The notes under the pieces are model-generated. The model searched no databases. It worked only from the letters and a program-made list of their open reading frames with translations, and was not told the DNA's origin. DNA of 64,000 nt from Dichetophora obliterata (taxonomy: Eukaryota > Arthropoda > Insecta > Diptera > Sciomyzidae): assembly GCA_963920525.1 (NCBI GenBank), contig OY986437.1, positions 60,859,330 to 60,923,329 of the forward strand. The letters are read 5' to 3'. The position numbers were made by a program, and so were the translations under genes. Shown piece by piece: positions 1 through 11,220 of this stretch; the first letter of the stretch is position 1; each line of letters opens with the position of its first letter.

Positions 1-162
1 ACAATTCCACCTTTACTTGTTTTTTCTTCAGAAAGGAGTACAACTCTTGTAATATTAGGCCTAATCACTATAGTTTATAGTTTACGTTCTAGCAAATTAG
101 ACACTAGAGTAGATTTACTGTCAGTAGATTTACTGACAATATTCTTTGATTGTCAAAAGAAT

Positions 163-990
163 ATGTCGTTTCCAAAAGTAGCTGACCAAGCAGCTTACTT
201 CACCCGTCAATTATCCTTATATCTTTTTGGAGTAGATGCAGGTACTGCCCATTCATTTCTCACAAAAAACAACGTTTTCTTATATTACTGGATGGAGAAT
301 ACTCGCCCTAAAGGTTCTAAGGAAATCGCATCCGCAGTTTTTTATCATCTATGCAACATGGATCATGAAGGTATAAGAACAGTTCGATTAATGGCTGATG
401 GCTGCGGACGCCAACACAAAAACTCAATTATGAAAGGTATGTGCCAATACTGGCTGGCAAATAAAGCTCCAAAACACATTACAATCGTCGCAGTAATATT
501 TCCAGTTACTGGCCATTCTTATATTCCACCAGACAGAGTATTTGCACAGACTGAGAAGCAAGTTAAAGTCAGAGAGACTATAATATCAGTAGAAGATTAT
601 TTAAAAATATATAAAGATTCTGGAACAACAAAAAATTTGGGAAGTGATGACTTTCCCATTCTTGATTTTAAAATAGAAGTATCGAAGGTTTTCACGCCGC
701 CATCTGCTTGGCACTTTAAATTCAACGAGACCAAACGATTTATAATTAAAACGTGTAAAAATGATCTTGTAAGAGTTCAAGGTGAACAATTTTATAGATC
801 TTCTATTGGTGAGTTAAAACCCGTTGTAAGTCTCGGCAAACATGTGTTTTCCATGTCTCCTCCAATAGTGCCACTGGAAGTAAAAATCAATGAACTTAAA
901 ATAGACGACTTTATCAAACTTCAATTGGAAATGAATAGAAAATGCTTGAAGATTCGAAATTTTATAAAAATCGTGAACAATGAACAATAA
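163..990 (+). CDS. DUF7869-like protein, C-terminal portion; possible transposon-derived or host gene
   Basis: The 275-codon frame resembles the insect DUF7869-type family, whose biochemical role is not established. Residues 77-87 read LMADGCGRQHK followed by N, matching the family's D-x-x-x-G-Q-x-K-N segment, with a possible metal-binding Asp79. Residues 117-124 (GHSYIPPD) match its G-H-S/T-Y-x-P-x-D signature. No signal peptide or membrane segment is seen. The ATG is probably not the true start: the frame is open upstream and encodes FFDCQKN just before Met1, as expected for family members. A pyrimidine-rich tract ending in CAG at about 12-30 could be a splice acceptor, which would make this a last exon cut by the window edge. 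No frame lesion is seen over 275 codons, unlike every other long ORF here. It may be a host gene, a domesticated element or a recent unclassified transposon. Confidence 0.6.
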   Translation: MSFPKVADQAAYFTRQLSLYLFGVDAGTAHSFLTKNNVFLYYWMENTRPKGSKEIASAVFYHLCNMDHEGIRTVRLMADGCGRQHKNSIMKGMCQYWLANKAPKHITIVAVIFPVTGHSYIPPDRVFAQTEKQVKVRETIISVEDYLKIYKDSGTTKNLGSDDFPILDFKIEVSKVFTPPSAWHFKFNETKRFIIKTCKNDLVRVQGEQFYRSSIGELKPVVSLGKHVFSMSPPIVPLEVKINELKIDDFIKLQLEMNRKCLKIRNFIKIVNNEQ

Positions 991-1233
991 TAATTCTCAA
1001 GAAGAAATGGTGAACTTAATGATCCTGTTTGCGAATTCAATGCCGAAGATCGTCTTATAAGAATTTAGCAAGTTTTTAATAATTTTTTTACTCTTATTAA
1101 ACTATTTCAATTAATATTTTATGTTTTTTATATAACTTTCAAAACTAGATTCATAAATAAATAAAAAAAAATGAATTAAATCTAATCACTAATGATTTTT
1201 TTTTTGTGCTTAGATTATATTTAACTTTTTTTA

Positions 1234-1348
1234 GAATCAAAACAACACAATTCCATTTTTTGAGGATCAAAATAACACTTTTCCAGTTTGTTTGTATCAA
1301 AACGACTCTATTCCACAAAGTCGAATATTTCAAGACAACACTATTCCA
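1234..1348. repeat. 30-bp minisatellite, four degenerate units
   Basis: Four units start near 1234, 1265, 1295 and 1326. Each resembles ATCAAAACAACACAATTCCA followed by a variable 9-10 bp. On the minus strand an open frame reads repeats of the form W-N/K-S-V-V-L-I-L-K, but this is a consequence of the repeat and not evidence of a gene. A matching fragment (ACAATTCCA) lies at the first bases of the window, upstream of the DUF7869-like ORF. Confidence 0.6.
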
Positions 1349-1865
1349 AAATAAATTGCTTAATACAAAATAATGCAAATAATTTTCAATTATAGTCGTT
1401 ACGCAGTTAGGTTTTTAAAAGTCCACATTATAAGCAACAAAAATAAGAATTTTCAATGGTTACCTCCAGAAGTCTTAACAAGTTTTTTTTAATTTACTCC
1501 AAACAATTTACACAATTAATGTATTTTTTAATTCCCCGAAAATCGAGTTAAAATTTTGATAAAAAAATTAATTAAATTCGTAAAAACATGATGAAATTCC
1601 AATTTAAATTTATGTAATTATCAAACAGAGCATGCTAGCTCCAAGCGAGAAAAACTGAAATGTAGCTTGAAGATTCGTCGACTCTGAAAAATAAAAAAAT
1701 TTGAAAATTATTCCACAGACTATGGTTTTATAGCGATCGGCGTGAACCCCGCCTATAGACGGGCCTGGGCATTAGAGGGTAAATTTATTTATTTATTTAT
1801 TTATTTAAGTCTACTGATTATGTATCTTACAGACTATTATAAAGATAACTTAATAAATTATGCCA

Positions 1866-4787
1866 TTAATTAAAGAGTATAAATAAATTTAGTCTAAAAC
1901 GGTTTTCATCAACATTAAAATTAAGAATTGGAGAGATCGTATTACATAACCGTAAGCATCTTGCGACTGGCTCATTATATGCATAATTTGTCGCGTGCGT
2001 TGTCTCACAAAACCGACGGTTTACTCTCAAATCCCTAGGAGCAACATAACTTTGAAAAAGGTCAGATAGTTCGGGACAGACTAATTTTCCACTTAGTAAT
2101 TTATACACAAACATTATAGAGAAAAATGATCTTCTATCCTCTAATGATTGTAAACCAATTAGCTTGCGCCTGGCTACGTAAGAGGGTATAATATCTGACC
2201 ATTGCATTTTTGAAAATGTGTATTTCGTAAAAAGTTTTTGAATTCGTTCAATGCGATTTGAAGAAACATTATAATACGGGTTCCATACAACTGAACAGTA
2301 ATCCAGTCTATTTCGCACAAATGCCACATAAAAAGCTTTAAAAGATGAATGATCACTAAAGTCCGATGTGTTTCTTTTTATAAAACCTAACATTGAATAA
2401 GCTTTTGCTGTAATGAAATCTATATGAGCGTTGAATTTTAATTTAACATCAAATATAACTCCTAAATCTTTTATTTCATATTGACGGTTTAAACAATAGC
2501 TATCTAAGTTATAATTAAAAATAACTGGATTTGACTTCATGGTAAATGAAATCAAATTGCATTTATTTTTATTTAAATAAAGATTATTTCTACTACACCA
2601 ACCTTGAAGACTAGTCAAATCGTTTTGAAGCTTTAAGCAGTCCGAAATATTAACTACTTTAAGAAATAGCTTAACATCGTCTGCAAACATAAGACATTGC
2701 GAATGCTTAATAAATTGTGGTAGATCATTTATAAAAATCAAAAAGAGTAAGGGTCCACAATGGGAGCCTTGTGGAACACCAGATGTTGCATTTATAATAA
2801 AATTTGATCGATATGAATCTATTTGAACAAATAATTTTCTTTCACGTAAATAACTACCAAAAAATTTTAATAGAGAATCTTTTATCCCGAACTTTTGGAG
2901 TTTATAGAGTAAAATATTGTGATCAATCTTATCGAAAGCTTTAGAAAAATCAGTATAGATAACATCTAACTGAGAATGTTGTTCCATTGCTTTTGAAATT
3001 CGATTTGTAATCAACAATAAGTTCGAACAAGTTGACTTTCCTGGTAAAAATCCATGTTGACATTTACTTATTACGTTATGAATATGAGTGTATAATTTTT
3101 TTTTAAGTATATTGTCAAATATTTTAGCAAAAACGCCTTGCTTAACGATAGCTCGATAATTAGTTACATCACAACGATTTCCTGATTTAAAAATAGGTTC
3201 AATTACACATATCTTCCAGCTATCAAGAAATTCACCATTTTTAAGGCATACTTTGTACAGAAACAAAAGAGGTTTTATAATACTTTTGGAACAACGTTTA
3301 AAGAAAGCAGGTGGGAATCCATCCATTCCAATTTTAAAAGAGTTTTTCAAATCTGAAATTGCTGCTTCTATATCAGCTTCTAATAAATCAAAGTTTCCAA
3401 TATTTTTAATATTAGGACGATCAAAATTAGAGAAAGTATTTGTATTTGTATGTGTTTCATACACATTTTAAAAGTATTTTGAAAATAAGTTACAACTATC
3501 TAAAACATTATTTGATTTAAAATCTTCATATTCCATAACACTAGGGAATCCATTTGATTTTTGTTTGTCTTTAATGAAATGCCAAAAAACCGACGGATTT
3601 TTTGTAAGATTTGATTCTATATTTAAAATATATTGTTTGTATAAAAATTTATGGAGGAAATCAAATTCTTTTCTGATACGAATAAAAAAACATCTGTCAG
3701 CCTCACTATTTGTTTTTTGAAATTTTTTGGAAGCTTTATTTTTGATATTTTTTAAATTTTTTAATCTGATATTAAACCAAGGCATGTTTGTTCTTTCTGA
3801 TCGATTAATTTTCGGAACGAATTTTGAAATACCAATTTTAAATTTAGTTGCAATAAACGAATAAATTACCTCAGAACTTGATTCAGAGTTTAACATTGAC
3901 CAATCAATAGATTCTAGAAAACCATTTAAAGCTGAAAAATTCCCTTTGGAAAAATTTAATATTTCAATTGGTTCAATATTTTTTCTATCAAAATCATAAA
4001 ACTCAAAATTAAATAAAAGCGCTTTATGATGCACCGAATTTTTAGAAATTGGGTTAACACAAAGTTCGCAAGATGCTTTCAGTTCATCAGTAGTAAAGAC
4101 CAAATCCAATATTCTACCAATATCATTTTTAAAACTATTTAACTGATGAAAACTGTTTGAAAGATAAAAACTTGTAACAGTTGATTCTATTTCTGATGAA
4201 ATGTTACTAGGTAAAAGAATTTTATCATTATCAATCCATGTTATATTGCCAAGGTTAAAATCTCCAACTACAATCATTTGTTGCTTTTGAGTTAAATTAT
4301 TAGCAATAATCTCAATATTATTTAAATGACTTTCATAAATATCTAAAAAACTATTCGGTGGAATATATGATACAAAGAAAAATACCGAGTGGCTATTTAA
4401 AAATTCAATATTTACACAAATTTGTTCAATAATACTATTATTGCTATTAAGAGATACTATTCTGCTACATAAATCACTCCGAACCGCTAGCAAGACTCCA
4501 CCACCTCTTTCTCTTCCAGTTGCAACTGAATTTCGATCAAAACGAAAAACATTATAATATGAGTCAAAAAATTCATTGCTTGAAATGTTGTTATGAAGCC
4601 ACGTTTCTGTTAATGCTACAATGTCATATTCGTGTAACGATAATTCAAGCATAAATTGAGAGGATTTTGTTCGCATTCCGCTGACGTTTTGGTAATAAGT
4701 TTTGTAATTAATTGTTTGAGAATTATCTTTATTAAGAATTGTGTTTGATTGTTTAGAGCGCGTGCCAGCTGGTAGAGGCTCATGAAA
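1866..4787 (-). pseudogene. LINE ORF2: AP-like endonuclease plus reverse transcriptase, one in-frame stop
   Basis: ORF2 normally nicks target DNA and reverse-transcribes the element RNA. Reading leftward from 4787, the frame includes YYQNVSGMRTK, the typical start of a LINE endonuclease, then LTETWLH, GGGVLLAV and the catalytic-type VVGDFN. The terminal motif usually containing Asp-His reads SVHHKAL, so the Asp is not evident. The RT part (1866-3464) has motif A TDFSKAFDKI, motif B GVPQGSHCGPLL and the active site FADD. The two halves are in the same frame and are separated only by a TAA at 3468-3470, one codon before the downstream segment. A CAA-to-TAA change would explain it. Otherwise about 970 codons are open, so this is a young but dead copy. 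The track-like start at 3464 is a GTG and is not a genuine start. Confidence 0.88.
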
Positions 4788-4903
4788 TTATGTTTGCTGG
4801 TTAAGAGAAAATGTTGTTATAGATGAAAAACTGCTTGTATGTTGTTGTTGTTGTTGTTGTAGAGATGAAGAGCATTCTCCGACGTTAAAAGAAGATAACA
4901 ATG

Positions 4904-5200
4904 TTAGGTTGCTGCTGCGACCGATGTTGCTACTTCGTTTTTTTTATGATGACATTTTTTCAATCTAACTCCCGAAGGCCAGTATTTGATATTTAAAATG
5001 TCATTAAAAAGATTTGAAGGTATAATGACAAGAAAACTAAGTGATTTTAGCTTAGATAAATCGGCATCACGTTTTAAAAGACTGTAACATTGAACATCAG
5101 CAGTTTGCACAGAGAAAGTTTTTATTATGTGCGATGAAACGTCTTCAGTAGTTAAAATAATATATCTTAATTGAGAAAACCTTTTGTCTTGATTCAAGAA
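4904..5200 (-). pseudogene. LINE ORF1, C-terminal fragment
   Basis: This 97-codon tail precedes ORF2 in the same element. It contains SFLVIIPSNLFNDIL followed by WPSGVRLKK, a pattern seen at the end of ORF1 (Gag-like, nucleic-acid-binding) proteins of CR1/Jockey-type LINEs, where a conserved W-P-x-G-V occurs. The first codon is TTG, not a real start. Six codons upstream there is a stop, and similarity ends at 5200, so the N-terminal domains are missing. It ends in a low-complexity ATSVAAAT stretch before TAA. Confidence 0.6.
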
Positions 5201-6527
5201 ACCCGCCAGAGGTCCTTAGAGGAATCTGCCTGTCCCAAGCCAGGAATAGAAGGGTGAGGGTATGTTGTTAGGTGGGCCGTGCCCCATTAACTGATCTTAT
5301 AATGAGTTCATTCTTGAGGCACGGCTCTTGAATGTTTATCTGATAACTGTAACAGAAAAAGTTTACCTTGAGCCTTGGTTGTTGGCGCCAAATCTTGGAA
5401 AAAGCATGGTTTTGATATTAAGTTATCATAACATCGTCATTGTAATATGCTTTCGATGGACGATCAATCCAACATTACTTGAAGAGCGGGGACAGTCATC
5501 CATCAATGATGAGGAGACCTGATCTATCTTTGTTCTGCAGACCTTATCTTAGAATGAAGGTTTTATGTAAGAAACATTTAATCTTTCGACCGTAGTATAA
5601 GCCAATTGGTATATAACGACTCATGCTTCCTAGTTTTCCGAAAGAGGCTTTTTATTAAGTCTTAATTAGGCTAACGAAGTTACATAAGTAGAATTGTGGT
5701 TTTCCCGGTTTTACTGGAAAACCAATGGTTATTTTTTAACCTAGTCATGTACAGTTCTAGTGGCTGAAGGTGTCACAGTCAAATATAAATGTTCTAAGAA
5801 CTTTTGGTCTGTAAGACGGGATGTTGAAGAGCCTTGTCAGGTGGAGTCTTGAGCCCAGGTATTGACTGTCGTTGGGCAAGGTCCTTCGGGGTTTAAATAC
5901 GCTCTGGCATGTGGTTAGACCAGGAAGGTCGGTGTGAGTTACACTTAAGTTGAACTCGGGTTTGTGATTCCTTTAAATTACTAAGAGAATGATGGTAGAT
6001 TGAATATCGCTAATTTAAAACAGTAAATGTTAGGAAGGTAAGCAACTACCGGATCAATATACTGTTAACTTTGGAATTTGAAAACAGGCGTCGGGGAAAC
6101 CTAAATAGTCTGAGTTGTGTCCACTGAGATTGAGGAACCTGATGATATAAGACAGGCCTAATGAAGAAATTCGGCCTTAGTCTTTCGTGTCAGAGAGTGA
6201 TGACCTCTGATATGATGTAGATGATTATTGCGGCCAAAAAATAATGGGTTATATTATTGGTATTAATACTGAGATAACCCAAGGTTATTAAAATAACCAA
6301 GTCATGTATAAATTCAAGTAGCTGAAAGTGCCACGGTCATGAATTGCGTCATTCTGACGACAAGATAGATGGGGCTCTGTTTCATGTTATTAGGGGAACC
6401 TTTAAAAGTGGTCTTTTTTGAATTCCGAAGGGGCGCTGGCCGACGCTTCATATTTGTCCCAAGCTTTGGAGCACCGTTGAATAAAGCCTTCGCGGCAGGG
6501 GTCAACGTTAAAAACATAGTGGCTTTC
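5201..6527. other. unidentified G+C-richer block, possible insertion
   Basis: This 1.3-kb stretch is visibly richer in G and C than its surroundings and holds no convincing ORF. It is bounded by the same 16 bases, TGTCTTGATTCAAGAA, at 5185-5200 and 6528-6543, which could be a target-site duplication. Internally, the segment near 5735-5790 is related to the one near 6290-6345: both contain AGTCATGTA and then GTGGCTGAAGGTGTCAC or a close variant. Two diverged units about 555 bp apart are therefore likely. I do not recognise the family. Confidence 0.4.
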
Positions 6528-7060
6528 TGTCTTGATTCAAGAATACTTCTAATCAATTCAAATTTACTTGAACTCAGCATTAAAAACTTATTATTAGAAA
6601 GTAATACTTTTGATTATTTTGATCTAAGAATGTGTTTATTCTCTTAAAATCCGATAAAGAAATATGCAATTAATTGATTCTAGGGATTAAAACAATAGTT
6701 ACATTAACACTATAAATTATTAATGCAAACACACAATGAGATCCATCAAGGAATAATATTTCTGTAATCAGAAAATATTTTGCTTGAGTTAAGAAAGTGT
6801 GAAACTGTTTGATTTAAACTAAATTTAAATATTTACTTGTAGTAAATTATGCAGCTGCAATTAAAATTCTGCAATAATAGTTTCCTACGAAAATCTAAAT
6901 GTGCTTATTTTAGGAAAGTGATTTATTATTTTAGGAAAGTGATTTACTTAAATTAAGAAAATTTTTCTCTTTCATTAAAAACACTTCTCATATTAAGCAA
7001 AATGTGCTTACTGTAAGAAAATGTTTTACTTGAATCAAGCATATTTTTATTACATAAAAA
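6528..7060. repeat. degenerate CTTGA..TCAAG palindrome cluster
   Basis: Variants of the palindrome CTTGANTCAAGAA recur at about 6531, 6783, 6946, 6990, 7006 and 7032, often followed by an A/T-rich stretch with TGTG. They form a loose array with irregular spacing. Because the motif is repetitive, the perfect copy at 6528-6543 may belong to this array rather than being a true insertion duplication. Confidence 0.4.
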
Positions 7061-8980
7061 AATTATAGAGTAGAATAAAGAAGAGATATATTGAAAATTT
7101 AAGAAATTGTTTCTTTGACTAGGTAGTCTGAGCCTTAATAAAGACTAAGATATTTTATATTTTCTTGTTACAAGAAAAATAATGGTTGAATTGAGAATAT
7201 TTTGCAGGAGTGAGAAGCGATGACTTTTTGGCTTGGTTCGAGCATAGAATGATTGAGTTTTTTCTGTTTATGTAGAGTCTTTGTTTCAAACCCTTTTTGG
7301 TTTAACTAAAAGAGCAGGAAAAGTTGTTTTATTTTTTTGTAGATTTAATTTTTGGTTTATGGTTTATTCTTCATTGTTGCAATGCTCAATCTGTCAATTT
7401 ACAAAAAAAAAATGGTCATGTGAATATAAGAGGGCGTGACAATTTTAAATTCTGATGCAATCTGTATCAGAAATCTATGTAACTATTTTCCGAGGATATT
7501 TTCTATGAGGATAGAGTAGAAAAAGCGTTACTTATTGAGGTTTTATTTCAATTCCATTTTATTTTATGGGCCTTGAGCTCCCACCATAGGAAGTATCTCT
7601 TCAAAAACTTTTTGTTTTTTTATAAATAAACAGATTTTACTCTACAAGAAATATAGTAATAAGAAATTATTTATCTTTATATATAAATTACAAAAAAGTC
7701 GCATAAACATGTAGGACATAAACGACCCGCAGCAGCATCAGCGCACGTGACTTACTCAGTTGGAGTTAGCTTCAAGCAACAGAATTTATTTATAAAAATT
7801 GTTACAAATTTTTATGTGTACAACACAAAGCAAAACAGTGCAAGACATAAAACTGCGTATATATGATATGCAAAATGCCTGCAGCTGTCAAGTTGACAGT
7901 TGATTTACTCAGCACGTGACTCATAAAGAGAAACAGCAGTGGAAGGAGCCTCTGAATTAAATCAAAAAAAAAATAGCTACTTCAACAGAATTACAGAACT
8001 TCTAGAACACAATAAAGAGGCAAATATTGAAAAATACTAAAAGTCGAAAGCTGTGATGGCTGCTGTTTAATAAAATAAACTGTTTATTTTCACTGCTTAA
8101 CAATTGCGTAAATGCCTTATATTTCTATGCGCTAAGAAAAGCTATTTTTTCAATTGCCGTTATAACATGCTGAATATGAAGGGCTGTGGAAAGCGAGGAA
8201 GTATCGAAAGAGGAGAGAAAAAAACAGAAAAGCTTAAAACGTGACAATGTCAGTGAATATAAAACAAATAAAAATCAGCAAGCAACTTCCGTTTCCGTAT
8301 CGACGACACATATGCACATAAATCGCACACTTACACATACTTTTGTAGCTATAATTTGGAACATTATTTCTTTTTCTACACGACAAAAAAAGCCAAAAAA
8401 AATAAGAGTTTTCTTCGAGTGCTCCCCCGTTTCGATGTGGTGTCAAGTCAACTTTATTCATTTGTCACCATATTTTTTGCAATTCTATTTATTTATTTAT
8501 TTGTGGTTTTTTTTTTGCTTTTACTTTGGTAAATAATTTTTTTTTGCTTTTTCTTTCTCCCTGGTCCTTGCTGTTCGGTTTCGTTTTCATTTAAATGCTA
8601 TTCGTAGGTTGGTATTGATTTTTGGGCATTTACACCCTCGTAATTTTAATACTTTTTCTCCCCATTTTCTGGACGGGTTTCACATCATTGTTGGTGTTTG
8701 TGTGTGACGTTTTTTTATTTTTTGTTTTGATATCTTAATACCGTCAGGCATGTTTTTATTTTCTTGTATCAAAATACTTACCAAAGGGTGTTCACGTTTG
8801 CGTATAGCTGCTATGCAAGTGCTTAGTAATATTTATACATGTGTGTGTGTATGTTTGCTTATACGTGCATGTGCCCAAAGTAATCAAAAGTCTGCGCGCT
8901 CGAGTGAAATAAGTAGCTTAACATCTGGCCAAGTGTGCAAGTGGCAGCGCGGTTCACTGCCTGGAAAAGTATTAAAATTT
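7061..8980. other. AT-rich DNA with no gene seen
   Basis: No supported coding region or RNA gene is visible. The open frame near 8186-8536 is composed of simple AT-rich codons and long T runs and has no recognisable motif. A short perfect inverted repeat CTGTCAAGTTGACAG lies at about 7884-7898. Confidence 0.5.
7744..7918. promoter_or_regulatory. pair of CACGTGAC E-boxes (possible)
   Basis: Two copies of CACGTGAC occur at 7744 and 7913, each adjacent to a TTACTCAG or ACTCA context. CACGTG is the binding core of many bHLH factors. Two copies within 175 bp in AT-rich DNA is suggestive only, and no linked transcript is visible. Confidence 0.2.
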
Positions 8981-8995
8981 TGTGTAATATATATA

Positions 8996-9306
8996 TTAGG
9001 GCGGGTCAATTTGTATGGACGAATTTTTTGGAGGTCTGGCTCAGCGAAATTCGTAAAATACATGTAATTTCAAGACTTTTTCTCCACTACAGCATATACA
9101 AATTCTGAAAAAAAGCTGTGCGGACTTTCGTAAATAGATTTTGTTCTCAATTATAAAATATGAATGTAAGAATGTATGTGTATGAATCTATTTACGAAAG
9201 TCCGCACAGCTTTTTTTCAGAATTTGTATATGCTGTAGTGGAGAAAAAGTCTTGAAATTACATTTATTTTACGAATTTCGCTGAGCCAGAATTTGACCCG
9301 CCCTAA
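8996..9306. mobile_element. near-perfect palindromic MITE/foldback in a TA-rich site
   Basis: The left arm (8996-9140) and right arm (9185-9306) are nearly perfect reverse complements around a spacer of about 45 bp. The outer end is TTAGGGCGGGTCAA. The left arm has about 25 extra bases (around 9011-9035) absent from the right arm. Both sides are embedded in TATATATA, compatible with a TA-targeting (Tc1/mariner-type) mover. No coding capacity is present. Transcription through it would make a hairpin of more than 110 bp. Confidence 0.85.
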
Positions 9307-9861
9307 TATATATATATTTTTTTTTAATTCTTTTATCGTATGCTTTCTCAGCTGTTGAAGTGCTTTACACAAAATTTTAATTCTTTTTATTTTGCACTTC
9401 AATTGTTGCATGTTCGTCATTGAAAATAAAAATTTAAGTAAAACGGATGATGCTTTATAGTGTGTGCGTGTGAGTGTATACTTTCTGCATGCACTGTAAA
9501 TACGTAAGTAAAGTTGAGTTTTTGAGAATCTTTTAGAATTAAGCTATTTGTTTCAAATTTCAAGCATATAGCTTAGTTTTGGTTGTTTTTGAGTGAAATA
9601 AAATATTTTGACAAAATTCAAAAATTATAAATCTTAAACATTTTCGGATTTTTGAAACGTTTTCTCATGTAAATTAAAAAAACAAGTATCCCTAAGGACT
9701 CAAAGTATTACCATAACAAGAAATTTTTCTTTTAATTTTAACTTTCCACTTTAAACTTATGCTTAAAATATAATATTTAAGCATAAAATTCCATTCAAGA
9801 TATTCTTTTAACTTAGAACGTTTCGAGCTAGCGTAAGCTTCAACAATATTTTTAAACTAAT

Positions 9862-10166
9862 AAGGCTGTCCACAGTTTGAATACGCAAGTCTATTATTTT
9901 TACGCCAACTTACGTAGGCGTATTTTGCTTTGTTGTTGTTTTGCATACAAACGCAAATACGCAAACACGCGTAAATAAGAGCAGCCCTTGAACGTATTTT
10001 TTATACCTCATATTTTTATGCTCTGTCTACAGTCGCAAAATTACATACATCACAGGGGCATAGTTATGGAATACGACAGTCACATAGCGGGGTGCTCACA
10101 GTTTCAACAATAAGAAATGCTATAAATACGATTTGTTAAATCTACGCTTAAACTGTGAATAGCCTT
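9862..10166. mobile_element. MITE with AAGGCTG..CACAGTTT inverted ends
   Basis: The left end AAGGCTGTCCACAGTTT matches, with two or three differences, the reverse complement of the right end AAACTGTGAATAGCCTT. Flanks are AAT on both sides, a possible 3-bp duplication. The interior (about 305 bp) is non-coding and contains several TACGC motifs. The terminus resembles that of the TAA-flanked element at 49,793-51,657. Confidence 0.65.
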
Positions 10167-10911
10167 AATAATAAAAAATTTAAAATTTGTCGATAATGTC
10201 AAATTTTTCCCCATACAAAATCAAACAACTATTAATAAAGGTATCCAAAGTCTAGCTAAAACATAAGCACCTATTGCTTTATATCAGCACAAAATTGACT
10301 GAAATTCAAGCAAATCAAACAACTTTTTCTTTTATCATTGGATGCCCACTCTTAACATTAACTTAATAAACTGCATAAATCAATCACTGTGACAAGCGAA
10401 AAAAGATTGTATTAAATGTTGTCCGACAAATCAAGTCCAACGAGTCTGAAAATAACTCACTCAACAACTTGTTGAGGATGCTAAAAGCAATGATTGCAAA
10501 AAAAGAAATTATAAAATAAACACATACATTACTAAAGAAACTGAAATTGGTTTGCTACTATTTTTAATTCATTAATTCATTTATATTTTTGAAATATAAT
10601 TCGTTGTTATTAATTTGCTACGACAACTCAGAATGCAACATAATATATAGTTGTTATAAAAAACTTTAATAAATTTAAGGCGCATACAATTGTACTTTAA
10701 AGCATTAAATACTTTATTAAAAACTAATAAAATATAGGGTATATTGATAAATCAGTGAATTTTTTAGTAAAAAGTCTTTTTTCTAGCTTATTGTTTTATT
10801 TAACCACTTAACACTGATCAAATCATTGTTTTTCAAATTAATAAACTTAAAGTATTAAATGAAATTGATTGAGTTTAATGAAAAATTTCAAATATTACAA
10901 AAAAATGTGCT

Positions 10912-11220
10912 TACTCTCAAAGATTGCGTGTGAATATACCTTGAATGCGTTCTATGATTCAATTAATTCGGTCTTTGAATTAATACGTTTGAACTAATGC
11001 TAAAAGAATACGTTCTCTGATTCAATGAATTTTTTACAATAGCTCAATGTAAAAAAAAAATTAGTAGAAATTCATTCAAATAATGATAATATTTCATTGG
11101 ATAAAAAAAAATCCTTGAATCACAGCACGCATTCAATCAATGAATCCATAAACCACTGAATGCGTTTTTAACTCAATTAATGCGTTCTTTCATTCAATGA
11201 ATACGCAATCTTTGGGTGTA
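10912..11220. mobile_element. MITE with CTCAAAGATTGCG ends
   Basis: The left end TACTCTCAAAGATTGCG mirrors the right end CGCAATCTTTGGGTGTA. Inside, the words GATTCAATGAAT and GAATGCGTT recur in both orientations, so much of the 309-bp element can fold on itself. No ORF is present. Confidence 0.6.

Larger units (their letters stand above)
1785..5200 (-). mobile_element. non-LTR retrotransposon (LINE), CR1/Jockey-group, 5'-truncated
   Basis: The minus strand carries the C-terminal part of an ORF1, a short spacer, and an ORF2 with endonuclease and reverse transcriptase. The 3' end is a run of TTTA repeats on the plus strand (1781-1806), equivalent to an (AAAT)n tail on the element strand. A TTG microsatellite (4839-4861) lies between ORF1 and ORF2. 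The 5' end is lost near 5200, where coding similarity stops at the border of an unrelated block. The RT resembles the Jockey/CR1/Kiri assemblage; I cannot fix the clade by eye. Confidence 0.85.

Noticed and set aside
1151..1378. 75-codon minus-strand frame with W-N-S-V-V-L repeats
   Set aside because: Explained by the 30-bp minisatellite.
5380..5400. TTGGCGCCAAAT word as a retroviral-type primer-binding site
   Set aside because: No LTR pair, gag/pol frame or polypurine tract is associated, and similar GGCGCC words occur elsewhere by chance.
6314..6647. Overlapping frames on both strands (88 and 92 codons)
   Set aside because: Both strands are open over the same G+C-richer DNA, neither has a recognisable motif, and they cross the repeat boundary at 6,528.
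8186..8536. 116-codon plus-strand frame
   Set aside because: Composed of AT-rich simple codons, ends in poly-T-encoded Phe, and has no family motif.
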